A stretch of 13,363 bases of DNA from an uncultured Bacilli bacterium (GCA_934090775.1 CAKOKF010000025.1:1-13363); one strand, 5' to 3'. Positions 1-6,619 are shown, counted from the stretch's first letter. The notes: generated from the sequence alone by a model not told the origin. Translations and numbers: made by a program.

Positions 1-429
1 ACTAAAAAAGTTGCTGTTAGTTTAAGTGAGGCTTTAAAAAGTGATCTAATCGAAATAATTCCAAAAGAAAAATATAGTAGAAATGATTTAAATTATAATG
101 ATGCAAGTAGTCGGGTTTCAAAAGAACATAACGATTCTAATAGTCGACCTGCTATTGAAAATATTATTGATGTTTCTAAGTATGATACTATCTATTTAGG
201 ATATCCTATTTGGTGGAGTGATGCCCCCAAAATTATTTATAGTTTTTTAGATAAATATAATTTAAAAAACAAGAAATTATTTCTTTTTAGTACTTCGGCT
301 AGTAGTAATATGACTACAAGTGTTAATAATATAAAAAATTATCAAAAAGATTTAAATATTTTAAATAGTAGAAGATTTAGTTATAGTTTTACTAAAGAAG
401 ATATAACTGATTTTGTTAATAATAACTAG
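1..429 (+). CDS. Flavodoxin family protein, 5'-truncated
   Basis: An open frame runs from the first base to the TAG at 427-429 and gives 142 residues; the start lies outside the window. Around residues 65-86 it has the segment GYPIWWSDAPKI, typical of the second FMN-contacting loop of flavodoxin_4-type proteins. Upstream, a PKEKYSRNDLNYNDASSR stretch is also characteristic of that group. The N-terminal phosphate-binding loop (T-G-N type) is missing because of the window edge. Such proteins bind FMN and carry electrons in the cytoplasm; the partner cannot be read from sequence. It is followed after 44 nt by a phosphodiesterase and then by a second flavodoxin, probably in one transcription unit. 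Family assignment is fairly safe, specific role unknown. Confidence 0.8.
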   Translation, partial: TKKVAVSLSEALKSDLIEIIPKEKYSRNDLNYNDASSRVSKEHNDSNSRPAIENIIDVSKYDTIYLGYPIWWSDAPKIIYSFLDKYNLKNKKLFLFSTSASSNMTTSVNNIKNYQKDLNILNSRRFSYSFTKEDITDFVNNN

Positions 430-473
430 AACTTAAAATTAATCAAAAAATAGTAGTAAAGAGTGTAGTGGTA

Positions 474-1223
474 ATGAAAAAAGATTTGAATTTTTTAAAA
501 AATAAGATAGTTGCTCATCGTGGCTACCATGATAAAGATAAGGGGATTCCTGAAAATTCTATGTTAGCTTTTAAAAGAGCCATAGATGAAAATTATCTTA
601 TTGAGTTTGATTTACATTTATTAAAAGATGGTAAGGTTGTGGTATTTCATGATGACAATTTAAAGCGAATGACTGGGATCGATGCTTTGATTAAGGATAA
701 AACTTACGAAGAAATAAAACAATTGAAATTATTAGATACTAATGAGCGTATACCCTTATTTAGTGAAGTTTTACAGCTTGTTAACGGTAAAGTTCCAATA
801 GTTATAGAGTTAAAATATGATAATAAATGTGGTCTTCTTGAAGATAAAGTTTTAGAAATTTTAAAAGATTATAAAGGCAAATATGCAATAAAAAGTTTTA
901 ATCCTTTAACTGTAAATTATTTAAGAAAGAAAGCTCCAAATGTTATTAGAGGACAATTAAGTAGTGATTTTAAAGATGATAAAATAAATATAATAAAGAA
1001 AAAGTTTCTACAAAGTATGATATATAATTTTATTACGAAACCGGATTTTATATCTTATGATATAAGAGCGTTACCAAATAAAAAAATTAAAAGGCTTCGT
1101 AAAAATAAATTAATTATGGCTTGGACGATAAGAGATAAAAAGACTTATATTAAAGCTTTGGATATGTGTGATACATTCATTATGGAAAATATAGAAGAAG
1201 TACTAAATAGTAAAGATAATTAA
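474..1223 (+). CDS. Glycerophosphodiester phosphodiesterase (GDPD), cytoplasmic
   Basis: This 249-residue protein is a compact GDPD-family TIM barrel. It would hydrolyse glycerophosphodiesters, from phospholipid or teichoic-acid turnover, to sn-glycerol-3-phosphate and an alcohol. The family signature is plain: HRG at residues 15-17, PEN at 26-28, the metal ligands in EFD (E44, D46), and HDD starting at H59, which includes the second catalytic histidine. KPDFISYDIRALP and AWTIRD near the C-terminus also fit. There is no signal peptide or membrane segment, so it resembles the cytoplasmic UgpQ-like group rather than secreted GlpQ. I chose ATG at 474 over an in-frame GTG at 468 because the purine-rich GAGTG/GTGG stretch lies just upstream of it. 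It probably shares an operon with the flanking flavodoxins. The exact substrate is not determined. Confidence 0.9.
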   Translation: MKKDLNFLKNKIVAHRGYHDKDKGIPENSMLAFKRAIDENYLIEFDLHLLKDGKVVVFHDDNLKRMTGIDALIKDKTYEEIKQLKLLDTNERIPLFSEVLQLVNGKVPIVIELKYDNKCGLLEDKVLEILKDYKGKYAIKSFNPLTVNYLRKKAPNVIRGQLSSDFKDDKINIIKKKFLQSMIYNFITKPDFISYDIRALPNKKIKRLRKNKLIMAWTIRDKKTYIKALDMCDTFIMENIEEVLNSKDN

Positions 1224-1257
1224 TGGTATAAATAAAAATAGAAAGAGTGATTGGTAA

Positions 1258-1764
1258 ATGAAAAGTTTAATAATTTATTTTTCTCATACAGGAGAAAATT
1301 ATATGGAAAACGGGATTGAAAATATAACTAAGGGTAACACAGATAAATTAGTTGAGATATTACAAAGTTTAACTAATGCTGATCTTTTTAAAGTAGAACC
1401 TGTTAAGAAATATCCTTATAATTATAATGAGTGTTGTGATATCGCTAAGGAAGAGTTACATTATGATGCTCGTCCGGAGTTGGTTAAATATTTAGATAAT
1501 CTTGATGATTATGATATTATTTATTTAGCAGGACCTGTTTGGTGTGGACATTATCCTTGTCCAATGTTTAGTTTACTAGAACGATTAGATTTTACTGGTA
1601 AAACGGTTGCATATATAACTACTCATGAAGGATCAGGACTTGGTAGCGTTTTAAGTGATGTTAAAAGATTTTGTGGTAATGCTAATATCAAAGAAGGTCT
1701 TGCTATTCGTGGCTGTAAGGTTGATGAAGCAAAGGCTACTTTAGTTAGTTGGCTTAATAAGTAG
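1258..1764 (+). CDS. Flavodoxin family protein (flavodoxin_4-like)
   Basis: This is a complete 168-residue flavodoxin-fold protein. The N-terminus is a beta strand (residues 2-8, KSLIIYF) followed by SHTGEN at 9-14, the FMN phosphate-binding loop. YLAGPVWCGHYPCPM at about 90-104 is the loop that packs on the isoalloxazine ring. Length and motif spacing match short-chain flavodoxins. It lacks transmembrane segments and should act in the cytoplasm as a one- or two-electron carrier or FMN-dependent reductase. ATG 1258 follows a GAAAGAGTGATTGG purine-rich segment. It lies 34 nt after the phosphodiesterase and 20 nt before the DXS-like gene, so co-transcription is likely. A role as electron donor to IspG/IspH is tempting beside a DXS-like gene, but no such enzyme is in the window. 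Confidence 0.88.
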   Translation: MKSLIIYFSHTGENYMENGIENITKGNTDKLVEILQSLTNADLFKVEPVKKYPYNYNECCDIAKEELHYDARPELVKYLDNLDDYDIIYLAGPVWCGHYPCPMFSLLERLDFTGKTVAYITTHEGSGLGSVLSDVKRFCGNANIKEGLAIRGCKVDEAKATLVSWLNK

Positions 1765-1784
1765 TGGTAAGGAAGTGCTTTTAA

Positions 1785-3527
1785 ATGTATTTAGAAAAAA
1801 TTAATGGCCCCAAAGATGTCAAAAAATTAAAGATAGAAGAATTACAACCTTTAGCCGATGAAGTAAGAAATGCAGTAATTAACCGCGTTAGTAAAATTGG
1901 TGGTCATAAAGGACCAAATTTAGGAGTAGTAGAACTGACAGTAGCTCTTCATTATGTCTTTGATTCACCAGTAGATAAAATTGTCTTTGATGTTTCACAT
2001 CAATGTTATCCTCATAAAATTTTAACTGGTCGTAAAGAAGCTTATTTAGATGATACTAAATTTAGTGAAGTAACTGGGTATACTAATCCTTTAGAAAGTG
2101 AACATGATTTCTTTAAGATAGGTCATACTTCAACCAGCGTTTCTCTTGCACTAGGGCTAGCAGTTGCAAGAGACCTAAAACATACTAAAGAAAATATAAT
2201 TGCGGTTATTGGTGATGGTTCCTTATCTGGTGGGGAAGCTTTAGAAGCTCTAGATTATGCTGGAGAATATAAAAATAATTTAATCGTTATTGTTAATGAT
2301 AATGATCAAAGTATTGCTGAAAATCATGGTGGCCTTTATAAAAATTTAAGAGAATTACGAATGATGAACGGGGTATCTAATAATAATTTCTTTAAAGCTT
2401 TAGGATTTGAATATCATTATTTAGATGATGGTCATGATATTAGAAAGTTAGTAGCTTTATTTAACTCAGTTAAAGATACTGACCACCCAGTTCTTTTACA
2501 TATTCATACTATTAAAGGTAAAGGACTTAAATATGCGGAAGAAGATAGGGAAGCTTGGCATGCTGGGGGACCATTTAATGTTTTGGATGGTTCCTTAAAG
2601 AATCCAGTAATTAAAGATGATACTGTTTTTAATAGTTTAAAAAGATTATTAGATAATAATCCGAAAGCGGTAGTTTTAAATGCTGGTACGCCCATGTGTT
2701 TAGGATTTGTAAAAGGCATTAGAGAAGAGTATGTTAATCGTGGCCAGTTTATTGATGTTGGGATTGCTGAGGAAAATGCAGTTGGCATGATTAGTGGTAT
2801 TGCTAAAAATGGTGGTATTCCTGTTTTTGGTACTTTTGCTCCTTTCTTGCAAAGAGTTTATGATCAGGTTAGTCATGATTTATGTTTAAATAATAATCCG
2901 GCTACTATTTTAGTAGTTAATCCTGGGGTTTATGGAATGAATAGTGATACCCATATTGCCTTGTGTGATATTCAAGAATTTAGTCACATCCCTAATTTTA
3001 CTTATTTAGCTCCTGCTACTAAAAAAGAATATAATTTAGCTTTAGAATATGCGACAAACAAAAGTACGCATCCAGTTGGTATTCGAGTTCCTGCTTTTTG
3101 GTGCAAATTAGATAGTGATGAGCCAATAGATATAACTAAGAATATGATAATAAATGAAGGAGTAGATGTTGCTATTCTTGCTGTTGGTCCAATGCTTAAA
3201 ATGGTTTTAGATGTTGCTCTAAAAATTAAAGAAAAAATAAATAAAAAAATAACAGTAGTTAATGTTCTTAATGTAAGTGATTTAGATAAAGATATGTTAG
3301 ATAAATTAGAAAAATCTCATAAGCTGATTATAACTTTAGAAGACGGTGAGCTTCAAGGTGGATATGGTGTTAATATTGCTGGTTATTTTGGGACTCGTAA
3401 TCTAAAAGTAATAAATTATGGCATTTCTAAAAAATTCCATACCGATTTTAAAGCGGAAGAATTACTGGTAAGTAATGGTATGTCTATAGAAAAATTAGTT
3501 AAGGTAATAGAAGATTATTTGATTTAA
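1785..3527 (+). CDS. dxs: DXS-like thiamine-diphosphate enzyme (annotated 1-deoxy-D-xylulose-5-phosphate synthase type)
   Basis: This 580-residue protein belongs to the transketolase/DXS superfamily and is shorter than typical Dxs (about 620-640). The thiamine-diphosphate motif is intact: GDGSLSGG at 143-150 and NDND at 171-174. GHKGPNLGVVELTVALH near residue 40, HQCYPHKILTGR and KIGHTSTSVS are all DXS-like, as are the catalytic EEN of the pyrimidine domain and FLQRVYDQ (R357, equivalent to E. coli R398). The canonical activity makes 1-deoxy-D-xylulose 5-phosphate from pyruvate and glyceraldehyde 3-phosphate, for isoprenoids, thiamine and pyridoxal phosphate. By my manual alignment the E. coli phosphate-binding arginines R420 and R478 are P380 and A437 here, and D427 is N386, while H431 is kept as H390. 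Substrate may therefore differ, so the symbol is provisional. The SD AAGGAAG at 1769-1775 supports ATG 1785. It is the last gene of the upstream cluster. Confidence 0.82.
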   Translation: MYLEKINGPKDVKKLKIEELQPLADEVRNAVINRVSKIGGHKGPNLGVVELTVALHYVFDSPVDKIVFDVSHQCYPHKILTGRKEAYLDDTKFSEVTGYTNPLESEHDFFKIGHTSTSVSLALGLAVARDLKHTKENIIAVIGDGSLSGGEALEALDYAGEYKNNLIVIVNDNDQSIAENHGGLYKNLRELRMMNGVSNNNFFKALGFEYHYLDDGHDIRKLVALFNSVKDTDHPVLLHIHTIKGKGLKYAEEDREAWHAGGPFNVLDGSLKNPVIKDDTVFNSLKRLLDNNPKAVVLNAGTPMCLGFVKGIREEYVNRGQFIDVGIAEENAVGMISGIAKNGGIPVFGTFAPFLQRVYDQVSHDLCLNNNPATILVVNPGVYGMNSDTHIALCDIQEFSHIPNFTYLAPATKKEYNLALEYATNKSTHPVGIRVPAFWCKLDSDEPIDITKNMIINEGVDVAILAVGPMLKMVLDVALKIKEKINKKITVVNVLNVSDLDKDMLDKLEKSHKLIITLEDGELQGGYGVNIAGYFGTRNLKVINYGISKKFHTDFKAEELLVSNGMSIEKLVKVIEDYLI

Positions 3528-3627
3528 AATTAGCAATTTTATGTATACATTATGCCAACTTTACAGTGCAATTGGTCAAATTACTGTCAATAAAATGTAA
3601 ATATAAAAATATTTTCTATTTGTGTAC

Positions 3628-3656
3628 TTGACAATTATAGGTAAAAATAATATGAT
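3628..3656 (+). promoter_or_regulatory. Consensus sigma-A promoter for the small RNA
   Basis: The -35 element is a perfect TTGACA (3628-3633), then a 17-bp spacer, then the -10 element TATGAT (3651-3656), which matches five of six positions of TATAAT. The expected transcription start, about seven bases later near 3663, coincides with the first base of a stem-loop. It is one of the two best promoters in the window and does not lie directly before a protein gene. Confidence 0.78.
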
Positions 3657-3662
3657 GTATAT

Positions 3663-3772
3663 AGCATGATAAAGTCATGCTGAAAAAAGATTGCATATTT
3701 TACGATTTTAAAGTGACTTATGTAATCGACCAAAAACCCCCTGAAGAGAGCGAAAGCTCTCGTTTTTTTTTT
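3663..3772 (+). ncRNA. Predicted small structured RNA (~110 nt), family unknown
   Basis: A consensus promoter ends seven bases upstream and a strong intrinsic terminator closes the segment, so a discrete transcript of about 110 nt is expected. It would begin with a perfect 7-bp hairpin at 3663-3681 (AGCATGA, loop TAAAG, TCATGCT). A larger hairpin follows at 3689-3727, closed by GATTGCAT with ATGTAATC (seven Watson-Crick pairs and one G-U) around a 23-nt loop. A single-stranded A/C-rich linker at 3728-3745 carries ACCCCCT, and the terminator stem comes last. No reading frame of useful length is present. The free C-run resembles the SD-targeting seeds of Firmicutes regulatory RNAs such as RoxS/RsaE, but I do not recognise the family. 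A leader attenuator for the methyltransferases is less likely: I see no alternative antiterminator pairing and the gene is about 200 nt away. Confidence 0.55.
3746..3772 (+). terminator. Intrinsic terminator
   Basis: The stem is a perfect GAGAGC/GCTCTC six-pair helix (3746-3751 with 3756-3761) with a GAAA tetraloop, followed after one G by ten consecutive T residues (3763-3772). It ends the predicted small RNA and should also stop transcription coming from the dxs-like cluster, isolating the restriction island from it. Confidence 0.9.
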
Positions 3773-3816
3773 GTGGTGTTTATAATAAATGTTGGAATTT
3801 ATAGAAGTTTAGGTAC

Positions 3817-3962
3817 TTGATATTAGTAAATTAAATTTTATATAGACAAAATTAAGGATAAATGATAGTATGAATTTACGCAAGTTTAAAATGGGTTATA
3901 GTAAAAATAAATAAAAAATATTAAAGTTAAATGCAGACAGCTACTTTTAAAAATGATAAAAT
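3817..3962 (+). promoter_or_regulatory. Candidate promoter region of the methyltransferase genes
   Basis: Two weak alternatives are visible. One is TTGATA (3817-3822), 16 bp, TATATA (3839-3844), which would give a leader of about 130 nt. The other is CAGACA (3934-3939), 17 bp, TAAAAT (3957-3962), which would start just before the ribosome-binding site and give a very short leader. The 10-mer GATAAAATAG that holds the second -10 recurs upstream of the mcrB-like gene at 6536-6545. Choosing between them needs transcript start mapping. Confidence 0.35.
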
Positions 3963-3969
3963 AGTTGTT

Positions 3970-3977
3970 GGGTGGTG
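3970..3977 (+). promoter_or_regulatory. Ribosome-binding site deciding the first methyltransferase start
   Basis: GGGTGGTG at 3970-3977, continued by ATT, matches the GGAGGTGAT anti-16S pattern and sits five bases before ATG 3983. This favours that ATG over the in-frame TTG codons at 3965 and 3968, which would place the binding site inside the gene. Confidence 0.75.
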
Positions 3978-3982
3978 ATTAT

Positions 3983-5125
3983 ATGATTAGGTTAGCAACT
4001 GTCTTTAGCGGAATTGGAGCTGTTGAAGCTGCAATGCAAAAAGATAAAATCGATTATAAATTAGTCTTTGCTTGTGATAATGGAGAAAGAGAATTACAAG
4101 AAAACGAAGAAGATATAAAAAAACTTATTAAAAACTTATCATATAATAAAGCCAAAAAAGTAATAGATGATTTATATTTGAAAACTGGGAGACCAAATTA
4201 TATGGAACAATCATATATGGCTAACTATAAGATTGACAAAAACAACTTTTACCAAGATATAAGATTTATTGATGGTAGTCATTATAAGAATAAAGTTGAT
4301 TTGTTAGTAGGGGGATCACCTTGTCAAAGTTTTTCAATTATTGGTAAACGTGGTGGTTTTAATGATACTCGTGGGACATTATTTTATGAATATGCGAGAT
4401 TGATAAGTGAATGTGAACCAAAAGTATTTATATATGAAAATGTTCGCGGCATGTTAAATCATGATGGTGGTAAAACTTGGGATACTATTCAAAATACTTT
4501 TAAAGAGTTAAAATATAATATTTTTATTAATGATGATCCTATTTTGAATGCTAAAGATTATGGTATTCCCCAAAATCGTCCACGTTTGTTTATAATAGGA
4601 ATACGTGAGGATATTGTTTTACCAAGAAATTTTATTTTTCCCAAAAAAGAAGAACTTAAGTCAACTCTTTTTGATTATTTAGAGGATGAAGTTGATCCTA
4701 AATATTATCTAGGACAAAAAGGCTTTGAATTTGTAACAAATCCTAAGTATAAAAATCGAGCACGAGTAAATCAGGATATTATTATGTGTGAAAAGGCTAA
4801 TCAACAATTTAATTGGAATGGCGATTTTGTTTTTGAAAAATATGATCCTCATCGTCATAATGACTTGGTAATGCAACATGCTTATTTGTCCAATTGGCAA
4901 GGAGAGGTAGGAGTTATTCGAAAATTAACCCCAAGAGAGTGTTTAAGATTAATGGGTTTTCCAGATGATTTTAAGATTGTGGTACCTGATGTTCAAATGT
5001 ATAGACAAGCAGGCAATAGTATTGTAGTAAATATTTTTGAGAAACTATTGAAAGAACTTCTTTTACTAAATATATTTGATGAAACAATAAGTGGAGTAAA
5101 GAATAAAGATGAAGAAAGAAAGTAG
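3983..5125 (+). CDS. DNA (cytosine-5-)-methyltransferase 1 of a LlaJI/BsuMI-like restriction-modification system
   Basis: This 380-residue protein transfers a methyl group from S-adenosylmethionine to C5 of cytosine in a specific DNA site. The C5-methyltransferase motifs appear in order: motif I FSGIG (8-12), motif IV GGSPCQSF with catalytic C114, motif VI ENV (152-154), motif VIII QNRPR (197-201), and a target recognition region at about 215-310. Then come LTPRECLRLMGFPDDF (motif IX) and GNS (344-346, motif X). An insertion of about 60 residues between motifs I and IV, ending in MANY, is shared with the next gene. No key residue is missing, so it should be active. Its last 17 bases overlap the second methyltransferase, which points to translational coupling. 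In LlaJI-type systems two such enzymes each modify one strand of an asymmetric site; that role is inferred. Confidence 0.93.
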   Translation: MIRLATVFSGIGAVEAAMQKDKIDYKLVFACDNGERELQENEEDIKKLIKNLSYNKAKKVIDDLYLKTGRPNYMEQSYMANYKIDKNNFYQDIRFIDGSHYKNKVDLLVGGSPCQSFSIIGKRGGFNDTRGTLFYEYARLISECEPKVFIYENVRGMLNHDGGKTWDTIQNTFKELKYNIFINDDPILNAKDYGIPQNRPRLFIIGIREDIVLPRNFIFPKKEELKSTLFDYLEDEVDPKYYLGQKGFEFVTNPKYKNRARVNQDIIMCEKANQQFNWNGDFVFEKYDPHRHNDLVMQHAYLSNWQGEVGVIRKLTPRECLRLMGFPDDFKIVVPDVQMYRQAGNSIVVNIFEKLLKELLLLNIFDETISGVKNKDEERK

Positions 5126-6251
5126 TAAAAAATTACGTGTTGGTACGTTATTTAGTGGTATTGGGGCTCCTGAACAGGCTTTAAAAAGATTAGGTATCAA
5201 TTATGAAATAGTTTTTGCATGTGATAATGGTGATATAACTATTGATTATAATAAAGATGAAGAAATGGCCAAAATTAGAAGCATGAAATCAAAAAAAGAC
5301 AAAAAAGAATATGTTGATAATTTATATGCTAAAAAAAGTAAAAAACATAATTATGTTAAAGAAAGTTATTTAGCTAACTATGATATAAAAGAAGATGACT
5401 TTCATTTAGATGTAAATCTTCTAGATGGTACTGATTATAAAAACAAAATTGATATGTTAATTGGTGGTTCACCTTGTCAAAGTTTTTCTACGGTTGGTTT
5501 TCAAGGTGGTCTTGAAGATACAAGAGGAACTTTATTTTATGAGTATGCGAGAATTATAAAAGAAACTAATCCTAAGGTTTTTATTTATGAAAATGTTCGA
5601 GGGTTGACTACTCATGATAAAGGTAAGACTTGGCTTATTATGCAGGAAGCTTATAAAGAATTGGGATATGATATTTATCAAGAAATCTTAAACGCTGAAG
5701 ATTATGGTATACCACAAACGAGAAGAAGATTATTTGTAGTTGGTTTTCGAAAAGATCTTAAGTTGCAAAGAACATTTACTTTTCCTAAAAAACAAAAGTT
5801 AAAATTTTATTTTCCTGATTTATTAATATCTAAAGTTAAAGAAGGTAATTATATATCTCAAAATGGGCAATTAAAGTTAATTAAAGAACCAGGGGATATT
5901 GATCCTAAATATATATTATCTCCTTTATTAAAGAAGTATGTTATGTGTGAGGGAACAAAAAATTTTAAGACTTCCTTAGAAATTGATCGGCAAATTGCCC
6001 GAACAGTTTTATCGACGATGGGTAATCGTCATCGCGCTGGGGTTGATAATTATATGACCGATTTAGGTGAAGTAAGAATGTTAACAGAAAGAGAAGCTCA
6101 TCGTTTAATGGGTTTTCCTGATGATTATAAAATAGTTGTTTCTAGAGCTCAGGCTTATAAGCAGGCTGGTAATAGTATTGTTGTTGATGTTATGTTAGCT
6201 ATTATTAAAGAGATTATTAAAACTGGTGTTTTTACGATTGATGTCGTTTAA
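5109..6251 (+). CDS. DNA (cytosine-5-)-methyltransferase 2 of a LlaJI/BsuMI-like restriction-modification system
   Basis: This second cytosine-C5 methyltransferase, 380 residues, is clearly a paralogue of the preceding one. Both share the insertion after motif I and nearly identical blocks such as DTRGTLFYEYAR, FIYENVRG and LMGFPDD. Motif I FSGIG is near residue 15, the catalytic PCQ has C123, ENV begins at E161, QTRRR at Q203, and GNS is 354-356. The target recognition region (about 220-325) differs almost completely from that of the first enzyme, so the two should read different sequences or opposite strands of one asymmetric site. ATG 5109 overlaps the upstream gene by 17 bases, with a weak GGAG 12 bases before it, so initiation probably depends on coupling. 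After the TAA an eight-T run (6259-6266) follows without a convincing stem. Confidence 0.93.
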   Translation: MKKESSKKLRVGTLFSGIGAPEQALKRLGINYEIVFACDNGDITIDYNKDEEMAKIRSMKSKKDKKEYVDNLYAKKSKKHNYVKESYLANYDIKEDDFHLDVNLLDGTDYKNKIDMLIGGSPCQSFSTVGFQGGLEDTRGTLFYEYARIIKETNPKVFIYENVRGLTTHDKGKTWLIMQEAYKELGYDIYQEILNAEDYGIPQTRRRLFVVGFRKDLKLQRTFTFPKKQKLKFYFPDLLISKVKEGNYISQNGQLKLIKEPGDIDPKYILSPLLKKYVMCEGTKNFKTSLEIDRQIARTVLSTMGNRHRAGVDNYMTDLGEVRMLTEREAHRLMGFPDDYKIVVSRAQAYKQAGNSIVVDVMLAIIKEIIKTGVFTIDVV

Positions 6252-6313
6252 GTACTAGTTTTTTTTATAAAAATATTTAAATAGTAAAGTTAATCGTTTC
6301 CATTTCAAGAAAA

Positions 6314-6342
6314 AGAAAGTTAAAGTAAGTTAATAACTTTCT
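6314..6342. repeat. Perfect 9-bp inverted repeat
   Basis: AGAAAGTTA (6314-6322) pairs perfectly with TAACTTTCT (6334-6342) across an 11-base spacer. No T-run follows on the + strand. On the - strand the stem would be followed by TTTTTCTT, so it could be a weak terminator in that direction, an operator, or a 3' end-stabilising hairpin of the methyltransferase mRNA. Confidence 0.6.
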
Positions 6343-6558
6343 AAAAAGTTCATATAAGAAAATTTAAATGTAGTAAGGGTAAAATTTGTTAAATAGAGAT
6401 ATTTTAAATGGAAGAAGATCGTATTTTTTTAGTACATAGAGAGTTTAAATAAAAATTAAATTATAAAATATGATGATGATAAATTGAAGGTAATGGCTTT
6501 GGGGTAAGTTTTAGAAAAAAAGTCATTCGTTTGGCGATAAAATAGAAATACTAATAAT

Positions 6559-6592
6559 GAGCATTTTAATTTATGCTCTTTTATGTTATTAT
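6559..6592 (+). promoter_or_regulatory. Candidate operator/attenuator and promoter before the mcrB-like gene
   Basis: GAGCAT (6559-6564) and ATGCTC (6573-6578) form a perfect 6-bp inverted repeat with an 8-base spacer, followed by TTTT. It could be a weak terminator-like attenuator or a protein-binding site. Immediately downstream, TG-T-TATTAT (6584-6592) resembles an extended -10 element, with only a poor -35 at 6564-6569 inside the repeat. If that promoter is real, the repeat would overlap its -35 region as an operator would. Both readings are inference. Confidence 0.35.
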
Positions 6593-6609
6593 AGGTTTGA
6601 AATATTAAT

Positions 6610-6616
6610 GAGGTGG
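6610..6616 (+). promoter_or_regulatory. Ribosome-binding site deciding the mcrB-like start
   Basis: GAGGTGG at 6610-6616 lies immediately before ATT-ATG (6620) and ATG (6626). It argues against the in-frame ATG codons at 6557 and 6608, which lie upstream of it or abut it. ATG 6620 gives six bases from AGG; ATG 6626 remains possible. Confidence 0.7.
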
Positions 6617-6619
6617 ATT

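Larger units (their letters stand above)
3528..3964. other. Intergenic region between the dxs-like gene and the methyltransferases
   Basis: No protein-coding gene is supported here. From left to right it holds a perfect 10-bp palindrome ATGTATACAT at 3541-3550 and an imperfect inverted repeat at 3563-3587 (ACAGT-GC-AATT, loop, AATT-ACTGT). Then come a consensus promoter (3628-3656), a predicted small RNA (3663-3772) ending in an intrinsic terminator, and an AT-rich leader before the first methyltransferase. That leader contains a possible 14-codon ORF at 3870-3914 and two candidate promoters for the restriction island. The dxs-like gene has no strong terminator of its own; the terminator at 3746-3772 would also stop read-through from upstream. 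Confidence 0.7.
6252..6619. other. Non-coding gap between the modification and restriction genes
   Basis: This 368-nt stretch is very AT-rich and holds no convincing gene; the longest small frames (for example 14 codons at 6408-6452) lack a ribosome-binding site. It contains two clear inverted repeats, at 6314-6342 and 6559-6578, listed separately. It also has the 10-mer GATAAAATAG (6536-6545), shared with the region before the first methyltransferase, and a possible extended -10 element, TGTTATTAT, at 6584-6592. Its length in an otherwise overlapping gene set suggests that restriction has its own promoter. Confidence 0.7.

Noticed and set aside
2504..2788. Open frame of 94 codons on the - strand
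   Set aside because: It lies wholly inside the dxs-like gene, opposite conserved coding sequence, has no ribosome-binding site and its translation resembles no protein I know.
3663..3772. tracrRNA or CRISPR-associated RNA
   Set aside because: No CRISPR repeat array or cas gene occurs in the window, and no segment of the RNA matches a repeated sequence here.
3870..3914. 14-codon ORF in the leader of methyltransferase 1 (AAGGA 11 bases upstream)
   Set aside because: Possible leader peptide, but far too short to judge; spacing is long and no attenuator hairpin depends on it.
4709..4900. Open frame of 63 codons on the - strand, hydrophobic
   Set aside because: Antisense to the target recognition region of methyltransferase 1; its hydrophobicity follows from AT-rich coding sequence read backwards.
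3983..6251. Second methyltransferase as a recent tandem duplication
   Set aside because: The catalytic blocks are similar, but the target recognition regions and the insertion have diverged widely, so these are old, functionally distinct paralogues.
6408..6452. 14-codon ORF in the gap before mcrB
   Set aside because: No ribosome-binding site; expected by chance in AT-rich DNA.
6557..6619. In-frame N-terminal extension of the mcrB-like gene with a hydrophobic stretch like a membrane anchor
   Set aside because: The GAGGTGG ribosome-binding site at 6610-6616 lies inside this extension, and the sequence is a hairpin and promoter-like DNA, so it is most likely untranslated.
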